Shown: piece by piece, positions 21,696 to 32,831 of the stretch
How the letters are laid out: every line of letters starts with the position of its first letter
How positions within the stretch are numbered: position 1 is the stretch's first letter
NCBI GenBank assembly: GCA_011503125.2
Contig: WWBZ02000051.1
Coordinates: forward strand, 496,001-560,000
DNA length: 64,000 bases
Direction: 5' to 3'
Origin: Botryosphaeria dothidea
Lineage: Eukaryota; Ascomycota; Dothideomycetes; Botryosphaeriales; Botryosphaeriaceae
Position numbers and translations under genes: made by a program
The notes under the pieces: model-generated
The model's database searches: none
What the model was told of the DNA's origin: nothing
What the model saw: the letters and a program-made list of their open reading frames with translations, nothing else

Positions 21696-23769
21696 TTTGG
21701 GGCTTTCTGGAGGGGGGTGTTAGTGGAAAAGAGGGTAGGGGGTAGGGGGCGGACCTGGTATGGTTCTGCTTTTGGGACTGAGATGTGTTGGGGATGGGTG
21801 GAGATCGTCTGCGCTGTGATGGTATTTATGTGAGCGTTTCTGATGGCACTTTCCAATCAAGAAGACAAGGAGGAATCCGACTGTGAAATGAGTGATCGGC
21901 ATCTTTAGCGTTGAGACTTGATTCTGGGTCCTCTGCCGGAGGTGGCATAGTCGCCTGTGGCTTGATCAGGCAGGTGGTTCAAGACTCGAAGAGCCAGCTA
22001 CGCGCAGCCTTTGCGCTCATGAGTTCGACATTCACGTATCTCGGCAATCTCCTGAAAGCTCGATCCCGGCAAGATTGTATTGGTCAAACTCGGTGGCGCT
22101 CGCGCGGCTATGGTGTAGCATACGGCATCGGGCCGTCTCAGGCTCAGTCGGCTCTACACAAGAGGGTTCAGAAACGCCTTGACACCTTAGTCAGCTCTGT
22201 ATGCAAGATGGTCATTGCCAAATCTGACAGACTTACATGGGTGACCAGTCACCACGGTCCTTTCTGCAAGCTAATTAGTCTTGGATGCCGGCGTTCCCCG
22301 AGCACGGTGGTTGCGGTCCATCTGTTGGAGGAAAAATAAATAGTGGGGTCAACTGGTCCAGTAAGATACCACTTAAGATCGATCATCAGTGCATAGTCGT
22401 ACCGATGAGAAGAATATAATGTCTCAAACCCACGTGTTCATGCATCTCCACGAAACTGGAGAGTGTAGGCGATGGGGTAGGGGTGACATTGTGATCAAAG
22501 CAGGATGTAATCCAAACGATGCGTCAAAGCTCGATCAATGGAGAGAAAGGGGCAGGCAGTGAATAGATCACGGGTGAAGAGTTCACCGTGCTTCGTTGCC
22601 AAGCGGCCAAGCTCGTTTGGTCACAACTAACAACAAATGCTTAATTTTGGAGAGCCGCGCTCCTACGGTAATATTTCTAGGCCGCCATTCGCTGCCCTGC
22701 GCCTGAGCTTTTCGGCCCGAGCCTGACACTAACCGACCGGCTTCCCGAGTAAGTACACCAAGCAATGCCTTAAACGAACAGCTCGATTCAGACGTCTGCG
22801 TGAGCACGTGGTGAATCGAAGGTCTGGATTTAAACGCCATTACTCATTTCAAAGAGGTGCTCGAGGTCCACACTTAGGAGCTTCTCGGTACACGTTACAT
22901 GTGGACCTGCAGACAACACGGTGTTTAACATGTGCCCGATTGACTAGGTATCTAAAAGCCTTCAAGGAGTAAGCAAGGGAAGATGGACACTGCTCTTAAA
23001 CAGCGTAGAAGATTGTTTTCTCTATGCTCTATCATACGCCCGAAGAACGCTGTCTGGCGTACTTGCAGAGATCCACTTGGAAACTGCCGACTCGTTATCA
23101 GTGATGTGGATTCTGATCAAGACGCTAAAGTCTTCACAAATGACATATGGTGGCTTAGGCTAGCAACAGTGTCGGACTCCGAAGCTCCGCATGCCTAAAT
23201 GGTAATGGTGTTGCGGCTCTGACTCGGAGATCCGCGATTCATGATGCTCACCCGCTGAGGCCCCCTGACACGTGCCTCGCGGGGAGCGGGGGATCAGACG
23301 GACAGAAGGCCGTATCGAGGACGCGGGCCGGTATGCAAGTAATCATAGGAGTGAGACAGGGCAAGACAATCAGCTATACTCTGTCCGGGATCTATCCCAG
23401 CAACCAACTGTTTCTGTGTATGTAAATCGACCTTCATGGGACCTCCACGGTGACCTGCTCTTGAGAGACCACCTGAAGATAACTGAACGCATGGGCCAGT
23501 CATTCGTTGTAGCCGGTCATGTTATACGAGCTGTGATGGATATTTCCGCCTCCAAGCACTATCCTTCCGTTTTTGGTAGGTCACGGCCACACGCCGGAGA
23601 TTCCCGCACCACCATGTCGAGCGGCAGCAAAGGCAAGATACCGTCTCGAAGGTGTATATAAGTACCAGTGAGAAGGAGCAGGAGATAGCCAGCATCCACC
23701 AAGAGATCCAGCTCCAGACATTATCCACTCGCTCTTACAATCTTTCAAGAACAATCCATCTTGACCAAA
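21696..23769. other. Long intergenic region
   Basis: About 2 kb between two divergently transcribed secreted-protein genes (minus at 21399-21695, plus from 23770). Short ORFs only; none has a domain, signal peptide or codon pattern worth calling. A TATATA box at about 23655-23660 lies some 110 bp before the ATG at 23770. Confidence 0.5.
23655..23662 (+). promoter_or_regulatory. TATA box of the 23770 gene
   Basis: GTATATAAG in an otherwise GC-moderate promoter, about 110 bp before the start codon. Confidence 0.5.
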
Positions 23770-24463
23770 ATGCGTTTCACCATTCCCCTCGTTCTTGCGG
23801 TCGCCGCCGTTGCCAGCTCGGCTGCCGTTCCCGAACCCAATGCCATGGCGGGCGAAATCAGTGTTGCTGTCAGCGTATGAATTTTTCCAGATCCAACAAC
23901 CTTCTCCGAAATTAACAAGTTTGGCAGGATGGCAAGTCTGTCGAGATCGTCGACGCCTCCGTTGAGGTCTCTCTGGACAAGCGCCAGAACCAAAGCCCCA
24001 CTGCCGAGGTTGTCAGTGGCAAGTCTGGTGACGCTGGTCTTGCTATCGGCAAGATCTTCAACGCCCTGCTCCAGAAGCTGGTTCCGCTGAAGGACTGGAC
24101 GCCTACTCGTGAGGCCTTCACGCAGCAGACAACTGCGCTGATGTGGCAGAACAATCCCAACCCTGGCAAATGGCCCGCTGTAGTCTGCTACAACAAGGGC
24201 TGGAGGGTCAAGAACGCTGGTGCCATCTCGGACGTTGTCGATGTCAACCTCAAGATGGGCGCCCTGCACACCGACTACGACTGCATGTATATTGGTCGCA
24301 ACAACCAGTTCTACACCGACGGCGATGGTGGTTACATCAACGTAAGCCCTCACATTCCAGGACTCAAATCAACGGCCGGCTTACTGTCTTCCAGCTTTGC
24401 TACCGCTACAACAGCGCCATCTGCAGCTACGACGGCAGGACCGGTGACCTCACCTGCAACTAA
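23770..24463 (+). CDS. Secreted protein with Kex2-type site, DUF7888-like
   Basis: Three exons (23770-23874, 23928-24341, 24395-24463), all phase 0, encode 195 residues. Signal peptide: MRFTIPLVLAVAAVASSAAV. A propeptide of about 35 residues ends at a dibasic Lys-Arg (SLDKR), a Kex2-type cleavage site. The mature domain of about 135 residues contains LVPLKDWTPTREAF, WPAVVCYNKG, TDYDCMYIGRNNQFYT, DGDGGYINLCYRY and CSYDGRTGDLTC, with five cysteines. This is the pattern I associate with the conserved fungal secreted family DUF7888; the assignment is from memory. Secretion is well supported; biochemical function is unknown. A TATA box lies about 110 bp upstream of the ATG. Confidence 0.85.
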
Positions 24464-25065
24464 GCAGATACTTCGCAGCCCGGTACTCGATTACTGATCA
24501 AGCTTTTCTTTCATCATCGCAATTGGATCAAAGTCTCCGGCCGGATTCTTCCACCTCATGTAATTTCTTATTAGCATATAGCAGTGACCTGGTCAATGGA
24601 ACGATATCAATCCTCTCAAATACCTCAGTGCTAGCGCTCATGTGTGGACTTTCATCATCAGGGTCCGTTCGTTGAATGTATGTTGTCGTCGCGGAAGGCA
24701 AGCGGGTCGGTCCGGCACGCCAATTACCCAAACGGGAAGCCAACAAGGGAAAATAGCGGCGATGGCGCAAGGCCGGCCAACTTCGAACAGGGGTCTAAAG
24801 AATAGTCCGCAGAGCTCACCACCAGTGACAGAGCGCGCTGCTCGGTGATGGGAATGGAAAAAGGATAGCTGCTCTACTAGCTCATGTGGCACAGCAGCTG
24901 TCATCGGTGTTTCCCGGTGGAAACACTGCAGAGCCATGACTCGAGCGGCGAAGGCGAGCGGCGAAGTCGAAAAGCACGCATATCAGTCCAGGTATTTATG
25001 GGCCGCAGCAAGTCCACGTCCCGGTGCTCTCAGGTCACACAAGGTTTTCTGGACAGCTCCTCACG
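24464..25065. other. Intergenic region
   Basis: 3' flank of the DUF7888-like gene and promoter of the SnoaL-like gene. No further gene supported. Confidence 0.5.
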
Positions 25066-25845
25066 ATGCAGCTCCCAGGGCTCCTTTTCTTCGCCAGCTT
25101 GCTCGCGTCCAGCCTCGGCGCCAACCCGCAGCACATCCTCGAATCCACACCTCCGATCACATCCGACGAGGCCGCCGCCGCCACAGCAGCTGCCGCCGCC
25201 TGCCCCGCCATCGCCCCGCGACCCCTCACCGTGCGGGAACTCAGCGCCGCCTTCCCACCGCGCGCCGTCTCCACCTCGGCTGCCGTCGAGAGCATCAAGC
25301 GTAGCCTGACACTGTACGCCTTCGCCATCGATGGACGTGACTGGGATGCGCTCGACCTGATCTTCGCCGATGACGCGAGCGCCAACTACGGCGCCCCGAT
25401 CGGCGAGCTGGCTGGGCTGGAGACGATCAAGACAACGCTGCCGCCGTACTTGACCATCTTCACGTCGACGCAGCACCTGCTGGGGACCCAGCTGGTCGAT
25501 GTGTGTGCGCCGGATGCAGCCGTGTCGATAACGTACTTCAAGGCGGCACACTTCTCCAATGATACGTGCAGTCCCACGGCGCCGGTGGATGATAGTCAGG
25601 TCATGTACGCGTTCGGGCAATACCAAGATCGGTGGAGGAAGGGAGAGGATGAGATATGGAAGATTGAGCACCGGAACTTGGTGTACATGGTGAGTCTTGG
25701 AAGCTGAGTGCTGCATAGTTGGTGGTGTACATGCTGACAGGTTGTGATAAATTAGGGCCCCTTCATCTCCGATATCTCTCTTGAGATCTCCCATTGCTCT
25801 TTAACGGCCGGACACGACTTCCTCATGACAGCACTGCGCACATAG
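25066..25845 (+). CDS. Secreted SnoaL/NTF2-like protein, paralog A
   Basis: Two exons, 25066-25689 and 25756-25845, encode 237 residues; the 66-bp intron falls in phase 0 directly after LVYM. The start at 25066 (MQLPGLLFFASLLASSLGA) is preferred over the in-frame ATG at 25024 because it opens a signal peptide. The Ala/Pro-rich segment to about residue 65 is followed by a cone-shaped SnoaL-like fold: IKRSLTLYAFAIDGRDWDAL, IFADDASANYG, TQHLLGTQLVD, YFKAAHF and VMYAFGQYQDRW. The D-G-R-D-W and T-Q-H positions are typical of the SnoaL_4/polyketide-cyclase-like group. No partner biosynthetic gene is adjacent. It is convergent with the lyase gene (90 bp between stops). A second copy lies at 56412-57076. 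Confidence 0.85.
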
Positions 25846-25935
25846 AGCAAAACTGAAGACTTACGAATTGATGCCCATTAACTTTTAACACCCCTGTCTG
25901 CAGTGGCCACGGTGACATTTATCCCAAAACGCGCC

Positions 25936-27348
25936 TTACTTACTCTGCCCAACCAACTCGTCAATCATAAGCCTGCAGCACCCCAAATAGTTCGTCGGAT
26001 CGCACAGCTCCTCCAGCTCCTCCCCTTTCAAATGGCTCGTCACCTGCGGCACCTTCTCCAAGCTCTCCTTCAGCGAAATACCCCCCTCGTGCGCCGCCAC
26101 GCACGCCTTATACACAATCTCATGCGCCTCCTGCCTGCCCGTAAACCTAGCCAGCCCCATCATCACGGCCTCCGCGCAAATCAGGCCCCTCGTGCTCACC
26201 AGATTCTCCATCATCCTCCCCTCATACACGCACAGCCCCTCGAGCGCAAACACGGCCTGGCTCAAGCTCCCCACGCACGCGACAAACGCGACCGGCACCG
26301 CCGCCCACTCGAGATGCCACGGCCCGCTCGCGCGCTCGAAGTCGCTCACCATGCCATCCAGCACGAGGCCGGCCTGGGCGCGCAGGATCTTGCTCTGCGC
26401 CAGCATGACCTCGGCGCTGATGGGGTTGCGCTTCTGCGGCATGGTGCTCGACGCGCCGCGGTGCGGCACGTACGGCTCGGCGACCTCGCCCAGCTCGCTC
26501 GAGCTCATGACGATGAGATCCAGCGCGATCTTGCCGAGCGAGCCGCCGACCAGCGCGAGGAAGTTGACGGCGTCGGCGACGCCGTCGCGCGCGACGTGCC
26601 AAGTGATGCCCGGGTCGGCCAGGGCGAGGGCGGCCGCGAGGGCTTTGCGCACGCGGATGCCGGTGGCGGAGGGGCCGAGCGAGGCGAGCGTGCCGGCGGC
26701 GCCGCCGAACTGGGCGAGCAGCGCGGTCTGCTTGAGGGACGGCAGGCGCGCGAGGTGGCGGTTGATGGAGGAGAGCCAGACGGCGGCTTTGTAGCCGAAG
26801 GTGATGGGCAGGGCGTGCTGGAGGTGGGTGCGGCCGGCCATGGGGGTGTCGCGGTAGCGGATGGAGAGGCGGGCGAGGGCGGCTTGGAGCTGGGTGAGCA
26901 GGCGCTCGACGATGGCGAGGCCCTTTTTGATCTGCAGGATCGAGGCGAGGTCCATGATGTCCTGGGTGGTGGCGCCCCAGTGGATGTAGCCGGCTGCGGG
27001 TGTGGTGGGTTAGTTCGCCGGGTTGGTGCGGGGTGCGCGGGGCTACGGACAGGCTTCTTCAGGGACCCATGTGGACATCTGCTCGACGAGCGGGAGGACG
27101 GGGTAGCCGACGATCTCGGTCCGCGCCGCCAGCAGGTGCCAGTCGATCTTGGACACGTCGCTGTGCTCGCGGATGGCTTTTGCGGCGGCGGCGGGCACGA
27201 TGCCCTCGGCGGCCTCGGCCTGGGCCAGCGCGCACTCGGCCTCGATGAGGTTGGCGACGTAGGAGCGCTCAGAGAAGCATTGGCGCACTTCTTCGGTGCC
27301 GAAGATGTTGCCGAAGAGCTTGGAGTCGAAGACGGTGGCGGCTGACAT
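25936..27348 (-). CDS. Class-II fumarase/ASL superfamily lyase, PcaB-like
   Basis: Two exons, 25936-26993 and 27051-27348 (minus), give 451 residues; the 57-bp intron has an unusual GTCCGT donor. Superfamily signatures are complete: GYIHWGATTQDI (about residues 101-112), GRTHLQHALPITFG (153-166) and the mobile-loop signature SSTMPQKRNP (281-290) with its catalytic Ser. This layout is closest to bacterial 3-carboxy-cis,cis-muconate cycloisomerase (PcaB) and adenylosuccinate lyase. True fungal CMLE of the protocatechuate pathway is an unrelated beta-propeller, so a role in aromatic breakdown is only one option. Beta-elimination or cyclisation of a succinyl-type substrate is the family reaction. 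Cytosolic; no targeting signal. The DNA is very GC-rich, producing long antisense ORFs that are not genes. Confidence 0.85.
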
Positions 27349-28189
27349 TGCGGTGTTGGGAAATGGAATGGCGCTGATTCGTGTGGGATCGTGGGGATGA
27401 GCTTTCGTGCTTGGCAGGACGGCAAGCTTTTATGCCTCACTCGTAAGCTTCTTGCGAGCGGGCCGCTGGGTGATTCCTTTTATGTTCATGTTGGTAGGCA
27501 TGCCCACACTGATGCCGAACATTGGTGAGCATGGATGGCCCACATCTGGGGTGCATTGTACCAGAGCTGCGACATCGGAGCCGCCGGTTATGTCATCAGC
27601 CGCCTTCTGATTCGTCACTGCCAACTGCTGCTGCCCCACTTTCTGAAGACAAGGCTTGTTCGTTAGCAGAACAGATCTGACGTCGGAGAGAACCGGGCAA
27701 TTGCTATGCAAGATCTGGGGTCGATGTTTACTGTCGAGTGTGGTTGGTTCTGTTATCTTCAACGGTAGGTGTATCCAACATCACTCACACTACACCCCAG
27801 CCAGCTGAGCTAAGGCGAAGAAATCCTTACAGCTGGATTGGTATATCCCAGATATCAGGAGAAAGTCAAATCACCGGACGTCGACACAGGATTACGTAGC
27901 AGATGGGGCTAATCACACCAGTAGAGAATAGTACAAAGAGCGATGTCGGATCTTCGGTGCCACGCCGGAACTGTTCCCTGCAACCACGCCCCGCGGGGCA
28001 GAAATCCTTCTCAAGTAGGCAATTCTTCTTCATCCAATCGTCTGTTTCCCAATCAAATCCCGTTTCGTATCTCCGACTTCGCTTGACCTCTGCAAGCCTC
28101 ATTCTCAGCAATCCCCGCGGGGACAATAGAGAACCAGGAGTCCCTATTGTACATTCATAGCGGATTCCCTTCAGAAAAGGAAACGAACA
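27349..28189. other. Intergenic region
   Basis: Promoter side of the lyase gene and 3' flank of the HET gene. Nothing else supported. Confidence 0.5.
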
Positions 28190-29852
28190 TCACCTTTCCG
28201 GCCGCAAGCTATCCATGTCCACCACCTCGCCCTCCATGATTCCATGAACGTAACATTCTCCAACCAATTGAGACTTTTCCCCGTCTTCTCTCTTCCGCAG
28301 CGCGAATGGCACATGACACCCAGAAAATACACAAACAATGTCCCCAGCCTGTGTACGCTTCGGGAAAAGACCAAAGTATTTCTTTCCAATGGTCCCGAAA
28401 CATTGATTCCGTATGGCCTGCCGGGACGCCTTCTGCACGTCCTGAAATGATTTTGACAGCTTTCTCTGGCCGATGTCGACTGCGTGCTTCCCCTCCTTCC
28501 TTTTGCTTCTTCTTGCCTTTCTGCTTCTCCATACCAGTGGCTGAGTGTGGTTCCTGAGCAGTCTCCGCCAAGTGTTCACCTGTGTGCGCAGTGTGCAAAC
28601 GCTGTAACTCCCAGTTTCCGAGGTGGGCCACGGTTACCTTTCCCCTGTCGCCATCCGGAAACTCCTGTCTTCTGTCATACACCTGATCAGGAAGGGAGTA
28701 TTTTGAACCTGAACACTCGTCAAGGAGAAGGCTGAAAATCATGGACCAGCTTTCCGGACATCTCTGCTTGCCAGACTCATCCTTTCCAGCAAGATCAAAC
28801 ACCTTCCCCGCAACGGTCAACTCCCGACCACCAGCACCAACCACCAGATCCGGATCCTCATCCCCACCAGCCCCATAAAACGCAAGCGTGCTCGTAAAAT
28901 ACCCCAGCGCATCCGTCACGCGCTCCCTCGTCCAATCCGGACACCACGACGGCATTCCGCCCTCTGGGTCATGATCCACGGCAATCAACACGTTGTACAC
29001 TGTGCACCGCGCTCTCAAAGCCCGCGATCGCCTCCCCCAAGAACATGGCCGCCACCTCGCGATACAGCTCGCCCGGCTCGCGCGCTGCTCGCACACGCCG
29101 AGCAGCCCGAACACCTTGTCGTGGGGCCGGAGGCGGTGCTGGAAGCTGAGGGCCAACCCCATGCGGATGGCGGTGTTGAGTGCGCGAGAGTAGATCTTCG
29201 GCATGAGCGGGATTTGCTGCTTCTTTTCCTCTTCCTTGGTCTGGTCGATGCAGATCTGGTCGATCCACATGACTATGGCATGATCTGTCCTTCTGAAGTG
29301 GCGGAGTGCCGTCTCGAGGGAGAGTGTGATGGACAGAATGTGGCCGTCGCATTCGATCTTTGTGTCGCAGCTGCTGGAACCCCATGTATAGCTCAGAGCT
29401 GTGTAGAATACCAGTTTCTCCAAGTCCGCGGACATTGCGTGTTTGGTCTTCAAACCAATGAATGACGTACCTGGGATCAGGAAGACACTTTCGTACTCGA
29501 ACTCAACATTACAATGCACAAGGGAGGCCCTCATCGGGTCCACGTACTCGCCGGGGTGAATTTCCAGGACTCTGATTCCATACTGATCACGAATAGGTTT
29601 GTAAGGCCCTTGCGAGTTCCCAGCTTTTGGGGTTTGAGATTCGGTGAAGGATGCGCTATTTTTCTTCGTTGCGACCCATTTGGAAAGCTGGTCGCTGAAT
29701 GCTTTGTTGCGTGATTCACGGTAGGCTTTTGCCTCTTCATTCAACCCATCAGCCCTGGCAAGCTCAAACGATCCTGTATTATAGTCTCCGTGATCGAATG
29801 GGTTCCGCCTGAACCCAGAAGATAGAGGGAATTTCGATGTGCTGCGAGCCAT
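28190..29852 (-). pseudogene. HET-domain (heterokaryon incompatibility) gene, frameshifted
   Basis: Minus strand from ATG 29852. HET motifs are clear: FYTALSYTWGSS, then MWIDQICIDQ, then PHDKVFGLLGV and GMPSWCPDW. HET proteins trigger cell death on non-self fusion. After GVCEQR the expected helix (ELYREVAAMFLGEAIAGFES) is in another frame (about 29100-29020), and the original frame resumes at NVLIAVDHDP, so two compensating indels are likely. Around 28500 the frame is lost again: the conserved C-terminus (GDIVCVFSGCHVPFALR, LVGECYVHGIMEGE) is in a different frame and ends at 28190. The segment between YSRALNTAI and HDKVFG is also far shorter than usual. One long chimeric ORF (28209-29852) exists only because a shifted frame happens to stay open. 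Confidence 0.75.
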
Positions 29853-30305
29853 TTCTTCGCTGACCTAGCAAAATGTGAAATGGGAGGAGCAAGGCCGGCG
29901 TTGAGAAGGGACCGAGGCAGGTTTAAACGTTCCATCTCACGCAGCTAGCGGCTAACGTCCTAGCCATCCAATCTTAGCCAGAGTGTGCAAATAGACCCCA
30001 CATCGAAGCAAGAAAACAATAATACGGCTGCATTCTGGTTCGTCCAGAGTAGGATCACAACTAAGGAGAGTCAACTCCTGTTTGAAACGAGACCAGCACA
30101 GCCAATCAGAACTCCCGTACGCCACAGTGACCCGGAGACTGATCAATTCTTTCAACAGTTGAGAACTTATTATAACGCTTTCAGCTGTGGACGTCCCCGT
30201 TCAACAGAATAGACAAACCTGTAGAATGACCTGGCAGAATCTAGTCCGCCTCGATACCTTGGTTTCTCATACTTGAGCCGCGGACCGCACGGAGTTGCCG
30301 GGCTT
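29853..30305. other. Intergenic region
   Basis: Promoter of the HET gene and 3' flank of the GH5 gene. No other feature seen. Confidence 0.5.
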
Positions 30306-31808
30306 TTACTTAAACTTCCCAGCAACGCAGTCCGCCATCAAACTCCTGTCCACCCAGCTGTTCCCATCCCACGTCGGCGTCAGAACAAGCTCATACGTGC
30401 CGTCGAATGATCCAGCAGCCCAACCAACCCATCCAAGGAAGACGTCTGTGTTGTAGCTAAAACCACAACGTCAGCCTCATCGTCACGAAATGAGATCCAG
30501 CCAACTTACTTCATCCAGTCAAGCTCCGCACACACATATTGGCTGCAAGTTCCAGTGTTTCCACCGCCAGTCTCGGCCAGGATACTATATACACATCAGC
30601 CGAGTCGCACAGCCTCGTTATTGGTCGGAAATACTCACGCCCTGCGTCCGTTCGCCCTCAACCAGTCCGCCAACGGCCGCAACGCATCCAGGCCATCCCT
30701 GACGCACTCGGTTGAGTCACCGGCGCTGTCGGCGTCGAGGTACTGGTGCACCTCAAACACCAGCTTCGACTTCGACGCGTCAGACGGATCGGTAATGCCG
30801 GCCAGCACAGGGCCGGACTCGTCTTTGAAGCCACCTGCCGCAGCGAAACTATTTGTAATTTTTGTAAGCATTACTCTGCAAGACCCAGTTATGCAAAAAG
30901 ATGCTCGTACTTGTTACCGGCAAGGAGAATAGTCTGCGATGTGGCGCCAACGCTGCGGATGGTATTGACGACCCACTGCAGGGTGGTTGCCCACGTGGAA
31001 ATGTCGACTTGCCATGGCTGTGCAGAAGTCAGTCAACAAGATGTTCGAGCAAAGCGTTCTTGAGGAAACCACATGGTCTGTTGTCGCAACCTTACCTCGT
31101 TCATGATGCCGAAGATCACATTCTCCTCGTTCTTGTACTTCGTCGCCCTGCACACACCGGATCAGCTGCGTGCAATTGAACATAATTTGCACTTTGGACT
31201 TACAGCTGCCACCACGCGTTGGTCAAATGCTCATTCGTCACCGCGCCACCCGACTGGCCAATGATGTTGCCATTCCAGCGCGCGTAGTTGTGCAGATCGA
31301 CGATGCACTTGGCGCCGGTATCCAGGCACGCCTGCACCAGCGCATCGTACTTGGCGAAATTTGCGGCGTTGAAGTCGACGCCGAGCTGGTTGTCCGCCAG
31401 GTACTGCCATGCGACGGGCAAGCGGAAGACGTTCAGTCCGAGGTCGTTCCTGAAGTGCTGCATTTGCCCGACACCGTCGGGGCCACCATATTGGGTCAGG
31501 GGCGGGTAGACCTTGCTGATGTCGGCGCTGCCGTCTTTGAAGACGGTGAAGTCGAAGCCGGCTGCGGGAATGCGTGAGCGACCACGTCAAAGGTGGAAAG
31601 ATTGGGTTCGTGGAAAGTATCGAAGATTATGGGAAAGCAGGTTTGTGCAACGAGACTTCTCAGACTTACCAATGTTCACGCCGGCTGGGCGATGTTAGCA
31701 ATGTTCGACTTCATTGAGAGGAGTTTGCATACCCAGTTGAACCTTCGCAGCACAGCTCGCGGCAAGCGAGAGCAGTACCGTAGCCTTCCCAACTGTAGGA
31801 AACATCAT
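30306..31808 (-). CDS. Secreted GH5 endo-beta-1,4-glucanase (GH5_5-like)
   Basis: Eight exons on the minus strand: 31733-31808, 31670-31684, 31204-31561, 31096-31147, 30911-31017, 30639-30848, 30510-30584, 30306-30456; all junctions keep frame and give 347 residues. Signal peptide MMFPTVGKATVLLSLAASCAA leads into VQLAGVNIAGFDF, the start of the TIM barrel. Family landmarks: NVFRLPVAWQYL, KCIVDLHNYARWNG, IFGIMNEP (acid/base Glu; exon break after it), LVFEVHQYLD and ILAETGGGNT (nucleophile Glu), then YVCAELDWM and FLGWVGWAAGSF. No cellulose-binding module is present. The reaction is hydrolysis of internal beta-1,4 bonds of cellulose outside the cell. Exon 2 is only 15 nt. The gene looks intact although both neighbours are pseudogenes. 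Confidence 0.9.
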
Positions 31809-32831
31809 GCAGTTCTGAAGCAAGTGTGTCGAAAAACTTGCTCGATATCTTCTCGAGATCCTGTTCGGACAATACGAGCCCTAGTGACTACTTATACAGG
31901 ATTCCGTTGCGGTCCACTGTACCGGTAGCTCCGGTGTACGAGGAAAGCGAGCGATGGATTCGGCCGTCAGGCCAGCGAACCCACATGGCGCATCCTGTGC
32001 CTTGCGCTAAAGACGGCGATCCAATGATCATCCATCGGGAGGATCAGTGGGATCTCGGCCCCCATAAATACCAACTCGCTTAACTACGAGATCGTGCAAG
32101 CGTAGCTCTCGTTGAATACCAACACGAGCGGCGGAGCTCAGCCTGAACGGGTCCTGCCGTTTCCTGCGTCGGAAGAGGCGTGCGCGATTCGGGCCACCGA
32201 TGCAATTAGGAAAGACAAAGAAATGCGGTCTAAAGATCAGGTTTGCGTCCTGAATTTCCGGAAGGATCTTGCGCATGACCTGACAATTGACTCTCGGATT
32301 GATGACGGCTGAGCAAGTCGTGGGCGAGCACTAAGCGGGAAGGTAACAGCTTTTTTTACTGGATTCTCGTGGGTCCATGGCTATACAGAAGAAAATTTCC
32401 AGTCGTCAACAGAGTATAACAGCTGATAAATTGAGAGCAATAGAATCAAACACTACCTGGCTGGAATGCTAACCGTCAGATCGTACGCTCGGAAGAAATT
32501 TTGACCTGATGCTCCAAATTGGTGCGCGTGAGGGTCGTATTGGTGTGCACCCTTCTGTTGTCTCAGCACCGTATGATTATTTTGGTGCGCAAGACAATTT
32601 GCGCAACCGCGCTAGGAAACACTGGTTCATATGACGAGTCAAATGACCAAAAAAGGGATTTGCTTGCGAATCGATCCTTTGCGGTGTCAAGGTGCCTGAC
32701 AACACGTCTGCTGAAACCCTACGCGGCGTCCATCGGCTTCTGTGCATAGACAACATGGCTTGGATGACAGTCAGCCTTGCCCAGATAGAGGTTTCACCGA
32801 GGTTCAGAATTCTCAGGCATGGTGTGGGCTC
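31809..32831. other. Intergenic region
   Basis: About 1 kb: promoter of the GH5 gene and 3' flank of the methyltransferase pseudogene. Short ORFs only. Confidence 0.5.

Noticed and set aside
21384..21833. 149-codon plus-strand ORF
   Set aside because: Antisense shadow of the 98-residue cysteine-rich secreted protein.
22000..22340. Possible 5S or tRNA-like sequence
   Set aside because: Short similarities (GGGTGACCA, CGCTC) do not occur in the right order and spacing, and no cloverleaf can be drawn.
25030..25794. 254-codon minus-strand ORF
   Set aside because: Antisense shadow of SnoaL paralog A.
25903..27345. 480-codon plus-strand ORF
   Set aside because: Antisense shadow of the GC-rich lyase gene; composition is Arg/His/Leu-rich without domains, and the minus strand has complete signatures.
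26505..27440. 311-codon minus-strand ORF
   Set aside because: Same-strand alternative frame of the lyase gene; Ser/Pro/Ala-rich nonsense composition.
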